27,853 nt of DNA from Nitrospirota bacterium (GTDB taxonomy: Bacteria; Nitrospirota; Thermodesulfovibrionia; Thermodesulfovibrionales; SM23-35), in contig JACRGU010000058.1 of the NCBI GenBank assembly GCA_016212245.1, positions 1 to 27,853 on the forward strand. Reading direction: 5' to 3'. The stretch's first letter is position 1; the number at the start of each line of letters is the position of its first letter. The position numbers were made by a program, and so were the translations under genes. Below, one piece after another: positions 17,119-24,751 of this stretch. The notes beneath the pieces were generated by a model. That model searched no databases. It was not told where the DNA came from and saw only the letters and a program-made list of their open reading frames with translations.

Positions 17119-19032
17119 TTAGAGTAATACAAATGCGATTATAACGAGTATCCCGACAGCCATTATGACCGCATAATGTTGTGTAAGTCCAGTCTGCACC
17201 TTCCTTAATATACCAGCGAATCTACCTATTGACCTTGGGACACCATTCACTATGCCCTCTATTATCTTTGCGTCCGTGAAACCCTCAATTATTGTATTGG
17301 CAATCCAGAGTGCAGGTCTTATAATAATAAAACTATAAAGTTCATCAACATAGTATTTGTTAAAGAGTGTCCTGTAAATGCTTCTAAACCTCTCTGCAAG
17401 TGTCACAGGCATATATGTCTTTATGAGATAAAAGATTGCAGCGATGACGATCCCGGAAAGGGCTATAGTCGTCGAAAGACCCATTATCCCGAATTCCTGC
17501 GCATGTGTGCCATGCAGTTCTGGATGCCCGAGTACAGGCTCAAGGAAATGAACAATATGAGCACCTCCTCCCAGAATTGCCGGGATACCAGCCCATCCTG
17601 CTACAACTGCACCAGCCGCCAGTAATATAAGAGGTATGGTCATAATAGGTGGTGACTCATGGAGGTGATGCTCCTCGTGATGTGTTCCACGAAATTTTCC
17701 GTGGAATGTAAGGAATATCATCCTGAATGAATAGAAGGGTGTGAAGAATGCAACAGCAGTCATGAGAATCCATACAAACTTTCCTATAGGGCTACCAGAC
17801 GCAAAGGTAGACCATATTATCTCGTCCTTGCTGAAGAATCCTGAAAGACCTGGGACACCCCCGGCACTTAATGCAGCAATAAACATTGTAATATATGTAA
17901 TTGGCATATATTTTTTAAGCCCGCCCATCCTCTGGATGTCATTATGGTGGACAGCATGTATAACACTACCAGCAGCAAGGAAGAGCAGTGCCTTAAAAAA
18001 TGCATGGGTATAAAGGTGAAAGATCCCAGCAGCATATGCACCAACACCGCATGCAGCGAACATCATTCCAAGGTGGCTTATTGTGGAGTATGCAATTATC
18101 CTTTTTATATCATTCTGGAGGGTGCCGATTGTGGCTGCAAACAGAGATGTAACTGCTCCAGTAATCGCCACTGTATACATTGCAACCTCTGAGAGGTTAA
18201 ATATAGGGCTACACCTTGCGACCATGAATACGCCTGCCGTGACCATTGTTGCAGCATGGATGAGTGCACTAACAGGTGTTGGGCCTTCCATCGCATCAGG
18301 TAGCCAGACATGAAGGGGTATCTGGGCTGATTTGCCAACGGCGCCAGCAAAAAGCAAAAGGGCAATAAGGGTCATAAGGTTAACATCATAGCCAAGGAGA
18401 TTCACGGTCTGGCCAGCAAAGTTTTTTGCCTCAGTAAATACAGGTACATAGTGAAGTGTTCCGAAGGTGAGAAATATCATTATCACACCGAGGGCAAATC
18501 CAAAGTCACCAAATCTGCATGTAATAAATGCCTTTTTGCCTGCATCTGATGCTGACTTCTTCTCAAACCAGAAACCTATCAAGAAATAGGAACAGAGACC
18601 GACTCCTTCCCAGCCAAGATAGAGTATGAGGAAGTTATTCCCCATAACGAGCATGAGCATAAAGAATACGAATAGGCTTAAATATGCAAAGAACCTGTAA
18701 TAGCCTTTATCGCCGTGCATATAACCGATAGAATATATAAAGATAAGAGAGCCAACACCTGTGACAACTATGAGCATCACTGCTGTGAGCTGGTCAATTA
18801 GGAAACCAACAGAGACCCTGAACTTATCAGAGACTATCCATGTATATAAGTCTTCGTTAATTACCTTTCCATTAATAACATCGAAGAGGGTAATTACAGA
18901 TACAATAAAGGATCCTATTATTGTCGAACAGGAAATCCAGTGCGACTTATCTTTTATAAGGTCTCTCCCGAACAGGATATTAATTACAAATGCTGCAAGT
19001 GGCAAAAATGGTATCAGTAAATAAGCCTTCAT
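17119..19032 (-). CDS. nuoL: Complex I subunit L
   Basis: A 637-residue, full-length distal antiporter-like subunit. The conserved pieces are FLILYLGWEGVGLCSYFLIGFW, QIPLHVWLPDAMEGPTPVS and VPGLSGFFSKDEIIW. A long lateral helix near the C terminus is indicated by the hydrophobic stretch after NKYYVDELYSFIIIRPALW. A His-rich loop (HHEEHHLHESPP) sits between later helices. The start has AAAGGA a few bases upstream and lies two bases after the nuoK stop. Confidence 0.97.
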   Translation of the reverse strand: MKAYLLIPFLPLAAFVINILFGRDLIKDKSHWISCSTIIGSFIVSVITLFDVINGKVINEDLYTWIVSDKFRVSVGFLIDQLTAVMLIVVTGVGSLIFIYSIGYMHGDKGYYRFFAYLSLFVFFMLMLVMGNNFLILYLGWEGVGLCSYFLIGFWFEKKSASDAGKKAFITCRFGDFGFALGVIMIFLTFGTLHYVPVFTEAKNFAGQTVNLLGYDVNLMTLIALLLFAGAVGKSAQIPLHVWLPDAMEGPTPVSALIHAATMVTAGVFMVARCSPIFNLSEVAMYTVAITGAVTSLFAATIGTLQNDIKRIIAYSTISHLGMMFAACGVGAYAAGIFHLYTHAFFKALLFLAAGSVIHAVHHNDIQRMGGLKKYMPITYITMFIAALSAGGVPGLSGFFSKDEIIWSTFASGSPIGKFVWILMTAVAFFTPFYSFRMIFLTFHGKFRGTHHEEHHLHESPPIMTIPLILLAAGAVVAGWAGIPAILGGGAHIVHFLEPVLGHPELHGTHAQEFGIMGLSTTIALSGIVIAAIFYLIKTYMPVTLAERFRSIYRTLFNKYYVDELYSFIIIRPALWIANTIIEGFTDAKIIEGIVNGVPRSIGRFAGILRKVQTGLTQHYAVIMAVGILVIIAFVLL

Positions 19033-19034
19033 GA

Positions 19035-19337
19035 TTATCCTTTCATAATGTTTATCTCGTCTATATTCACTGTTGGTTTATTCCTGAAGAGTGCGATTAT
19101 CAATGCAAGCCCTATTGCGGCCTCAGCAGCAGCAACCGCAATTATAAAAAATACCATTATCTGTCCCCTCATATCCTGCATATAATGACTGAATGCCACG
19201 AGGCTAATGTTGACCCCATTAAGCATAAGCTCTACAGACAGAAGCATGATTATTATATTCCTCCTCGTAAGAAAGCCAAAAATCCCAATAGTAAAGACTA
19301 TCATGCTTAAAACTATATAACTCTGCAATGAGACCAT
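19035..19337 (-). CDS. nuoK: Complex I subunit K
   Basis: A 100-residue protein with three membrane helices, the NuoK standard. The conserved acidic residue of the proton path is in the segment IMLLSVELMLNGVNISLVAF, and a second is in VAAAEAAIGLALIIALF. A strong GGAGG ribosome site precedes the ATG. It lies between nuoJ and nuoL with almost no spacing, so the three are surely translated from one message. Confidence 0.96.
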   Translation of the reverse strand: MVSLQSYIVLSMIVFTIGIFGFLTRRNIIIMLLSVELMLNGVNISLVAFSHYMQDMRGQIMVFFIIAVAAAEAAIGLALIIALFRNKPTVNIDEINIMKG

Positions 19338-19347
19338 TCTACCTCCA

Positions 19348-19860
19348 TCATGTCTTTAGCTTCTTCTTTGCAAGCACTATCGCACCTATAATCGCCACGA
19401 GCAAAACAACGGATACCACCTCAAATGGAAATAAATACTCTGTATATAGAACTCTGCCTAAGATATCAGTGTGCCCTGCTTTCTTAACTACATCTACAGA
19501 ATAACCCCCTGTAGGACCAATAACAATAGCCCTGACAGAAATCCCTATAGCAAAAAGCAGTGCTAATGCAATTACAAGAGCATTCGGCCAGAAGTCAACA
19601 AAACGGGATACTCCTTCTTCTTTCTTCAGGTTAAGGAGCATAACCACAAAGAGATACAGGACCAGCATTGCACCGGCATAGATAATAAGCTGGACAGCGG
19701 TCAAGAACTCGGCATTCAAGAAAAGATAGAGCGCTGCTATATGAAAAAACAGTAACAGCATCCATAACACACTGTGCACAGCATTCCTTCTTGTGATAAC
19801 AAGTATAGAAAGTAAAACTATGGCTGCAGCAAAATATCCAAAGAACAGTTTAGGCAACAT
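19348..19860 (-). CDS. nuoJ: Complex I subunit J
   Basis: A 170-residue membrane protein with about five helices. The third helix motif QLIIYAGAMLVLYLFVVMLLN, whose pi-bulge is linked to coupling in complex I, is intact. A GGAG site lies about eight bases before the ATG. Upstream, a 116-base gap to nuoI contains a 68-bp palindromic repeat and an AT-rich 40-bp repeat, an unusually large gap for this tight operon. Confidence 0.95.
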   Translation of the reverse strand: MLPKLFFGYFAAAIVLLSILVITRRNAVHSVLWMLLLFFHIAALYLFLNAEFLTAVQLIIYAGAMLVLYLFVVMLLNLKKEEGVSRFVDFWPNALVIALALLFAIGISVRAIVIGPTGGYSVDVVKKAGHTDILGRVLYTEYLFPFEVVSVVLLVAIIGAIVLAKKKLKT

Positions 19861-19877
19861 AAAAACTCCTTTTTAGC

Positions 19878-19945
19878 TGTCATGCTGAACTTGAGTCAGC
19901 ACCCTGAATCAAGTTCAGGGCCTCTGAAACGAGTTCAGGGTGACA
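19878..19945. repeat. 68-bp intergenic palindromic repeat
   Basis: The ends TGTCATGCTGAACT (19878-19891) and AGTTCAGGGTGACA (19932-19945) are complementary at 12 of 14 positions. Inside, CCCTGAA (19902-19908) and TTCAGGG (19914-19920) form a perfect 7-bp stem, and a further GTTCAGGG copy follows. This layout matches short dispersed palindromic (REP or MITE-like) repeats known from many bacterial genomes. It splits nuoI from nuoJ without touching either frame. Confidence 0.75.
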
Positions 19946-19954
19946 TTTTAAATC

Positions 19955-19994
19955 TTGCTCTGTAATTTTAAATTTTTCATTTTGCATTTTGAAT
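19955..19994. repeat. 40-bp AT-rich direct repeat, copy at the nuoI 3' end
   Basis: These 40 bases are identical to 20615-20654. They begin TTGCTCTGTAATTTT and end TTTGCATTTTGAAT. Read on the minus strand the repeat supplies the last codons and the TGA stop of nuoI (ending IQNAK). Confidence 0.85.
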
Positions 19995-20534
19995 TTTCCT
20001 CCATGTTGCCTGTTTCTCAGGGGTCCCAAAATCTTCGCTCATGGGTCTCCAGAATTTCCTGAAATACCCTTCGCCCTTCTGACCAGCCATATACTTATCC
20101 CAGTTTGAAAGCAATCTTTCCTTTGTCATATAAAAGGCGTCCCTCGAATAATCTGAGTATTCATAATGCTCTGTAAGCGAGATTGCTCCAAAAGGACATG
20201 CCTCGACACAGAAACCACAGAAAATACACCTAAGGACCTCTATCTCGTATCTATCCACTATCTTTTTGTGGTCTTCGTCCTCACTGGTATAGATATATAT
20301 ACACTGAGATGGGCAATAGGCAGCACAGAGGCAGCAGCCTACGCATTTCTCCTTACCTGTATCGCGGTCTCTTACAAGTGCATGTAGTCCCCTGAAGCCG
20401 GGTTGTGCAGGCCTTTTAACCTTTGGATAACGCCTTGTGACCGCATGTGTAAAGAGTCTGCTCAGTGTAAGGGCCAATCCCCTTAAAATCTCAATAAAGA
20501 ATATAGTCTTTAAAAATTCTTTAGCTGTCTTCAC
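19977..20534 (-). CDS. nuoI: Complex I subunit I, two [4Fe-4S] clusters
   Basis: A 185-residue peripheral-arm subunit. It binds clusters N6a and N6b through CVGCCLCAAYC (Cys 64, 67, 70, 74) and CIFCGFCVEAC (Cys 103, 106, 109, 113), each followed by Pro as in ferredoxin folds. It passes electrons to NuoB. The start is GTG at 20534, with GAGG upstream; the first 30 residues form an amphipathic helix that lies on the membrane (TIFFIEILRGLALTLSRLF). The C-terminal end after residue 120 is longer than a minimal ferredoxin but normal for NuoI. The final residues and stop are encoded by the 40-bp repeat. Confidence 0.97.
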   Translation of the reverse strand: MKTAKEFLKTIFFIEILRGLALTLSRLFTHAVTRRYPKVKRPAQPGFRGLHALVRDRDTGKEKCVGCCLCAAYCPSQCIYIYTSEDEDHKKIVDRYEIEVLRCIFCGFCVEACPFGAISLTEHYEYSDYSRDAFYMTKERLLSNWDKYMAGQKGEGYFRKFWRPMSEDFGTPEKQATWRKIQNAK

Positions 20535-20574
20535 TTCTTTAACCTCATTCCATAAAAAGCAAAATTTAAAGATA

Positions 20575-20650
20575 AAAATGCAAAATTACAATTCAAAATT
20601 AAAAATTTTGAATTTTGCTCTGTAATTTTAAATTTTTCATTTTGCATTTT
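20575..20650. repeat. AT-rich nested palindrome between nuoH and nuoI
   Basis: Three nested inverted pairs are visible: AAAATGCAAAAT (20575-20586) with ATTTTGCATTTT (20639-20650); AAAATTACA (20582-20590) with TGTAATTTT (20621-20629); and the perfect 10-bp stem ATTCAAAATT (20591-20600) with AATTTTGAAT (20604-20613). Its left-hand transcript arm, 20615-20654, is the second copy of the 40-bp repeat. The element fills the gap between nuoH and nuoI. Confidence 0.75.
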
Positions 20651-20654
20651 GAAT
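20615..20654. repeat. 40-bp AT-rich direct repeat, copy at the nuoH 3' end
   Basis: Identical over 40 bases to 19955-19994. Its edge lies one base beyond the nuoH stop codon (20656-20658). Here the unit is one arm of a larger palindrome, while the copy at nuoI stands alone. Confidence 0.85.
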
Positions 20655-20655
20655 C

Positions 20656-21696
20656 TCATACCATTATCTTCACCAATCCTGTTATTAATATATTTACTAA
20701 CGCCAATGGTATAAGCAGTTTCCAGCCGATAGCCATAAGCTGGTCATATCTGTACCTCGGAAGCGTTGCCCTTACCCAGTAATAGAAGAACATGAATGCA
20801 TAGACCTTCACAAGAAACCATAAAATCCCCGGCACTTTTAACAAAAATGGCAGTGTATTTGTAATAAACTGAGGTATTGTCCAGCCACCTAAAAAGCATA
20901 TTGCACAAATCGAGGACATTATTAACATAGCCGTATATTCTCCGAGGAAGAACAATGCGAACCTGAATCCACTGTATTAAACAAAATATCCTGCAACGAG
21001 CTCGCTCTCAGCCTCGGGAAGGTCAAATGGTAACCTGTTTGTTTCGGCAAATGCAGCGACTATGAATACAAAGAAGCCGAGGAACTGGGGTATCGCAAAC
21101 ATACCGAGTGGATATCTTTCCTGGGCCCTCACAATATCCGTAAGGTTGAGGGAACCTGCCATCATCATTACGCCAACAAGGCTCAGCCCCAGCGCAATCT
21201 CATAACTGATAACCTGTGCAGATGACCTCAGGCCACCTAAGAATGCGTATTTGGAGTTTGATGCCCATCCTGATATAAATATTCCGTAAACACCGAGGCC
21301 TGCCACGGCAAAGATGAATAAAAGACCTATGTTGATATCTGCAATCACAAAATTATCAGAGAAGGGTATAACAGATAGTGATACCAGAGCCGCAGCCATA
21401 AAGATGACAGGTGCAAGGTAAAACACAGGTTTGTCTGCATTTTCAGGGATTATATCTTCTTTGAAGAACAATTTTATGCCATCAGCAATAGGCTGGAGAA
21501 GCCCATGTGGCCCGACCTCTATCGGACCGAGCCTTACCTGCATATGCCCTATAGTTTTACGCTCGTAATATGTTGCATATGCCACATGAAGCAGTGTTAT
21601 TGCGAGAACAATGGCAATCTTAATAAAAGCTGCCAGCACATCATTAATCAAGAAATCCCATGTTTGGTTTGACATTAATATATCAGCTATATTCAT
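20656..21696 (-). pseudogene. nuoH: Complex I subunit H, interrupted by one in-frame stop
   Basis: The full-length reading is 346 codons and matches NuoH from end to end, the membrane subunit that forms the quinone entry with NuoB and NuoD. Conserved parts are YYERKTIGHMQVRLGPIEVG, GPHGLLQPIADGIKLFFKED and LPFDLPEAESELVAGY. Codon 240 (20977-20979) is TAA in the same frame, where homologues have Glu in the motif EYSG. Directly after it the frame continues as YSGFRFALFFLGEYTAML to a normal C terminus at the TGA. One base change, GAA to TAA, explains it; no indel is needed. A TTG at 20955 could restart a 99-residue tail, but an intact pump from two parts would be unusual. The start overlaps nuoG' as ATGA. 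It is a true nonsense mutation or a sequence error. Confidence 0.9.
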
Positions 21697-22304
21697 TTGT
21701 GCTCTACCTTCTGTATTGTAACTTCCACACCTTCAATCCCGGCGGTCTTTGTAATCGGGTCGAGGCTATAACCGAGGATGCTGAATGCCCCCTTACCTTC
21801 AAAATTATTACTTAGCATTACTATTGGCTCATCCACTGCAGCATCAATTACGACAGGGAGTTCGAGGACACCAAGCCCGGATGAAATCTTTGCCATAGCT
21901 CCATCCTTTAATCCAGATTTTTTAGCAGTATCTAGATTGACCCTGACAACCGCCTCAGGATAAATCCTGTTGAGCGCATGTGCCTTTCTGCTTAGAGTCC
22001 CTGAATGAAATAGTGGCCTTTCAAGGGCAATATATAAGGCGCGAGGCGTGGGGCGTGAGACACGGGCTGAAACAACGATCTCTTCCAATCCACCCCTCAG
22101 TGGTTCACCCTTATACGGCCAGATCGCATCACCACTTTCAATCTCTTCATATGTAAGGTCTCTGTAAAGAGGAGAGACCTTACTGATCTCTGTCATGATA
22201 TCCTGTGCAGATGAATAATTCATAGCTATACCCATATTCTTTGATATCTCAGAAACAATCCTCCAGTCCTCCATACCATCCTTTATTGCTGTTTCGCTGA
22301 ACAT
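21693..22304 (-). CDS. nuoG: NuoG C-terminal remnant or stand-alone subunit
   Basis: A 203-residue reading frame that corresponds only to the C-terminal end of NuoG/molybdopterin oxidoreductases. Residues 1-60 resemble the segment after the large domain (EDWRIVSEISKNMG, then SSAQDIMTEISKVSPLYRDL). Residues about 88-195 resemble the molybdopterin-dinucleotide-binding domain (ALERPLFHSGTLSRKAHALN, then VVRVNLDTAKKSGLKDG). All N-terminal iron-sulfur motifs of NuoG and most of the catalytic-type domain are absent, and nuoE and nuoF are absent too. A TAA lies four codons upstream of its ATG and a hairpin repeat just beyond, so the truncation is abrupt. Yet it has a start with AAGG ahead, an open frame, and an ATGA overlap with nuoH, which suggests that it is still translated. 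Confidence 0.75.
   Translation of the reverse strand: MFSETAIKDGMEDWRIVSEISKNMGIAMNYSSAQDIMTEISKVSPLYRDLTYEEIESGDAIWPYKGEPLRGGLEEIVVSARVSRPTPRALYIALERPLFHSGTLSRKAHALNRIYPEAVVRVNLDTAKKSGLKDGAMAKISSGLGVLELPVVIDAAVDEPIVMLSNNFEGKGAFSILGYSLDPITKTAGIEGVEVTIQKVEHK
22041..22061. repeat. Three 7-bp GC-rich units inside nuoG'
   Basis: GCGAGGC, GTGGGGC and GTGAGAC follow one another at 22041-22061 and fit the pattern G-Y-G-R-G-R-C. On the coding strand they give VSRPTPRA, between two segments that join well without it. GC content here is far above its surroundings. Confidence 0.5.
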
Positions 22305-22321
22305 ATTTTCTTCGCCTTAAT

Positions 22322-22339
22322 CGCAGGCTAAAGCCTGCG
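22322..22339. repeat. 8-bp perfect hairpin between nuoD and nuoG'
   Basis: CGCAGGCT (22322-22329) and AGCCTGCG (22332-22339) are exact complements with a two-base centre, followed by GCTAC. The motif has the look of short dispersed REP-type repeats. It sits at the point where the missing nuoE, nuoF and most of nuoG would be. A run of AAAGTTAAAAGT-type repeats fills 22341-22385 between it and nuoD. Confidence 0.65.
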
Positions 22340-22385
22340 GCTACTTTTATACTTTTAACTTCTCACTTTTAACTTTTAACTTATT

Positions 22386-23576
22386 TTATCTATCACATTC
22401 CCCGAGCACTATATCTATTGTCCCTATATTTGCAATCACATCTGCAACCATATGTCCTGCACACAACCTCGGAAGAACTGAAACATGTATAAACGAAGGT
22501 GACCTCACCCTCATCCTATAAGGCCTTCCTGTACCATCACTCACAAAATAAAAACCAAGTTCGCCTTTGGGGACCTCCGTGGATACATATACCTCACCCT
22601 CAGGCGCTGTTGGTCCCTTTGTAATTAAGACAAACTGGTGGATAAGGTGCTCCATATCTTTTAGGACATTATCCTTAGGCGGAAGAACATATTTGGGAAC
22701 ATCAGCCATAATCGGGCCCTTAGGCAGTTTCTCAATACACTGTTTTATTATCCTGTTTGACTGCTTTAATTCCTCGATCCTGCATAGGTATCTGTCATAA
22801 CAGTCGCCATTTTTACCGAGGGGGACTTTAAAATCAACCTTGTCATAAGCGTCATAAGGTGCATGCTTTCTCACATCATAGTTAACGCCTGATCCCCTCA
22901 ATGTTGGACCTGTTAAACCCCAGTTTATTGCCTCTTCTGCTGATATTACGCCAATCCCCACTGTCCTCTTCTTCCATACCCTGTTTTCTGTAATAAGTGT
23001 CTCATACTCATTTATCCTTGAGGGAAATTCCTCAGTAAACTTATACAGGCTGTCCAGAAATTCCTGTGAAACATCGTTTCTAACACCACCAATTCGTGGA
23101 TAGCTAACAGTCAGTCTTGCACCACATAACATCTCAAACAGGTCCAATAACCACTCCCTCTCTCTAAAGGAATAAAGGAATGGTGTTGTAGCACCAATGT
23201 CCAGGATATGGGTTGCGAGCGCTATAATATGGTTTGATATCCTGTTCATCTCAGCTACCATAGTCCTGATAAATTTAGCCCTTTCGGGTGCTTCTATTCC
23301 GAGGAGTTTTTCAACAGCAACACAATAACCAACATTATTATTCATTGTGGATATATAATCCAGACGGTCTGATAATGGCAGGGCTGAGAAATATGTCCTG
23401 TTCTCTCCAAGTTTTTCAACACCTCTATGTAGATATCCAACAACAGGTTTCACATTGACGATTCTTTCACCATCTATATCAAGAACGAGCCTCAAAACAC
23501 CATGGGTGGCTGGGTGCTGTGGACCCATATTCACATTCAGCTCTCTTGTTTCGAGTATCTTCTCTACCTCTGGCAC
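22386..23576 (-). CDS. nuoD: Complex I subunit D (49-kDa)
   Basis: A 396-residue, complete NuoD, which forms the quinone-reduction site with NuoB and descends from the large subunit of NiFe hydrogenases. It begins with LNVNMGPQHPATHGVLRL, containing the His residues of the quinone pocket, and has GYLHRGVEKLGENRTYF and SYPRIGGVRNDV. The C terminus VIANIGTIDIVLGECDR shows the Asp that replaced a hydrogenase Cys. It is separate from NuoC, not fused. The start is GTG at 23576 with GGAGGG upstream, one base past the nuoC stop. Confidence 0.97.
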   Translation of the reverse strand: MPEVEKILETRELNVNMGPQHPATHGVLRLVLDIDGERIVNVKPVVGYLHRGVEKLGENRTYFSALPLSDRLDYISTMNNNVGYCVAVEKLLGIEAPERAKFIRTMVAEMNRISNHIIALATHILDIGATTPFLYSFREREWLLDLFEMLCGARLTVSYPRIGGVRNDVSQEFLDSLYKFTEEFPSRINEYETLITENRVWKKRTVGIGVISAEEAINWGLTGPTLRGSGVNYDVRKHAPYDAYDKVDFKVPLGKNGDCYDRYLCRIEELKQSNRIIKQCIEKLPKGPIMADVPKYVLPPKDNVLKDMEHLIHQFVLITKGPTAPEGEVYVSTEVPKGELGFYFVSDGTGRPYRMRVRSPSFIHVSVLPRLCAGHMVADVIANIGTIDIVLGECDR

Positions 23577-23577
23577 T

Positions 23578-24111
23578 CTATTCCCTCCACTCGAATTCCC
23601 CGAACTCCTTTGCCTTCTCTAAGACCTCAACAAAACCAGACCATTCCTTTTCAGGACCCCTTACAGGATAATCCTTTCTTAATGGATATCCTTCCCAGTC
23701 CTCGGGCAGAAGTATTCTTCTAAGGTCAGGATGTCCCTTGAAGACAATCCCGAACATATCAAAGCATTCCCTTTCATGCCAATCTGCACCAATCCACACA
23801 GGCACTACAGAATCAATACTCGGGTCATCCTCAGAAACCTGTGCCTTCAGCCGGATCATATGACAATGCCTTATAGAATACAGGTGATAAACAACCTCGA
23901 ACCTTGGTTCTTTTCTTCCAAGCCAATCAACACCACAGAGGTCTCTGAGATAATCAAACTCAAGATTAGGGTCGTCATGGAGATACTTGCATATATCAAC
24001 AATCCTGCCCTTCTTTACGGTAACAGAGACTTGGTCCCTGAATTCCCTTATATCAAGGACTTCTTCGGGAAATTTCTCTTTTATCTTTTCAGCTATCTCC
24101 AATGGTTCCAT
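23578..24111 (-). CDS. nuoC: Complex I subunit C (30-kDa)
   Basis: A peripheral-arm subunit beside NuoD. The signature is HERECFDMFGIVFKGHPDLRRILLPEDWEGYPLRKDYP, of which HERECFDMFG and YPLRKDYP are nearly invariant. I choose ATG 24111 (177 residues, MEPLEIAEKIKEKF). A longer reading from 24222 would add 37 residues that overlap nuoB by 94 bases and look unlike NuoC. The chosen start lies 17 bases after the nuoB stop with purine-rich AAAGGGCAAAGAG just ahead. It contains no cofactor. Confidence 0.93.
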   Translation of the reverse strand: MEPLEIAEKIKEKFPEEVLDIREFRDQVSVTVKKGRIVDICKYLHDDPNLEFDYLRDLCGVDWLGRKEPRFEVVYHLYSIRHCHMIRLKAQVSEDDPSIDSVVPVWIGADWHERECFDMFGIVFKGHPDLRRILLPEDWEGYPLRKDYPVRGPEKEWSGFVEVLEKAKEFGEFEWRE

Positions 24112-24128
24112 CTCTTTGCCCTTTGCTC

Positions 24129-24650
24129 TTACCTCCACTGGCTCCACCTGAACTGCTCCCTTCTGATCTTTTCCTGGAGTTTGATAATCCCATGCAAAAT
24201 AGCCTCTGGCCTTGGAGGACAACCAGGGACATATACATCTACAGGGACAAAACTGTCACATCCCTGCACAACACTATAAGTATTAAAAATACCGCCAGAA
24301 CATGCACAGCTTCCTATTGATAATACATATCTCGGCTCTGGCATCTGGTCATAGACCCTCCTGACAACAGTTGACATCTTCTTTGTAACAGTACCTGCAA
24401 CCATCATAAAGTCTGCCTGTCTTGGAGAGCCTCTGAAGATTATTCCGAGCCTGTCGAGGTCATAGTGGCTTGAGCCTGTTGTCATCATCTCGATTGCACA
24501 ACATGCAAGTCCAAATGTCACAGGCCAGAGAGAAGACAATCTTCCCCACCTAATTAGCTTGTCGAGGGTAGTAATGATCGTATTTGCACCAGGGATTACC
24601 TTTACGCCTTCTTCTACTTCTACTAATGCTGTTGTGCCGTCTATCACCAT
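24129..24650 (-). CDS. nuoB: Complex I subunit B, cluster N2
   Basis: A 173-residue subunit that binds the terminal [4Fe-4S] cluster N2. The ligands are the tandem Cys 50-51 (FGLACCAIEMM), Cys 115 (SIGSCACSGG) and Cys 144 (VYVPGCPPRPEA). It also has SPRQADFMMVAGTVT, which contacts NuoD and NuoH. It receives electrons from NuoI. Length is normal. A GGAGG site lies before the ATG, and the 101-base gap to nuoA contains an inverted repeat. Confidence 0.97.
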   Translation of the reverse strand: MVIDGTTALVEVEEGVKVIPGANTIITTLDKLIRWGRLSSLWPVTFGLACCAIEMMTTGSSHYDLDRLGIIFRGSPRQADFMMVAGTVTKKMSTVVRRVYDQMPEPRYVLSIGSCACSGGIFNTYSVVQGCDSFVPVDVYVPGCPPRPEAILHGIIKLQEKIRREQFRWSQWR

Positions 24651-24689
24651 TTGCCATCACCTCCTTCTTCAGTGTCAGTGATTTGTGTA

Positions 24690-24727
24690 AGTGTCAGTTC
24701 CCAAATTCATTAATTTTTACTGACACT
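24690..24727. repeat. Inverted repeat between nuoA and nuoB
   Basis: AGTGTCAGT (24690-24698) and ACTGACACT (24719-24727) are exact complements with a 20-base loop. A further AGTGTCAGT at 24671-24679 and related GGACACTTATCACT at 24735-24748 extend the pattern outwards imperfectly. Such GTGTCAGT units look like the small intergenic repeats elsewhere in the window. Confidence 0.55.
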
Positions 24728-24751
24728 ACTCACGGACACTTATCACTAATT

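Noticed and set aside
20656..20955. Separate 99-residue membrane gene
   Set aside because: It is the direct continuation of nuoH in the same frame after the TAA; its start would be a TTG in the middle of a conserved motif.
20977..20979. Recoding (selenocysteine or pyrrolysine) at the nuoH stop
   Set aside because: The codon is TAA, which is used for neither, and TAA ends other genes here normally. A base change or error is simpler.
24112..24222. 37-residue N-terminal extension of nuoC
   Set aside because: It overlaps nuoB by 94 bases, has no NuoC-like sequence, and a better start lies at 24111.
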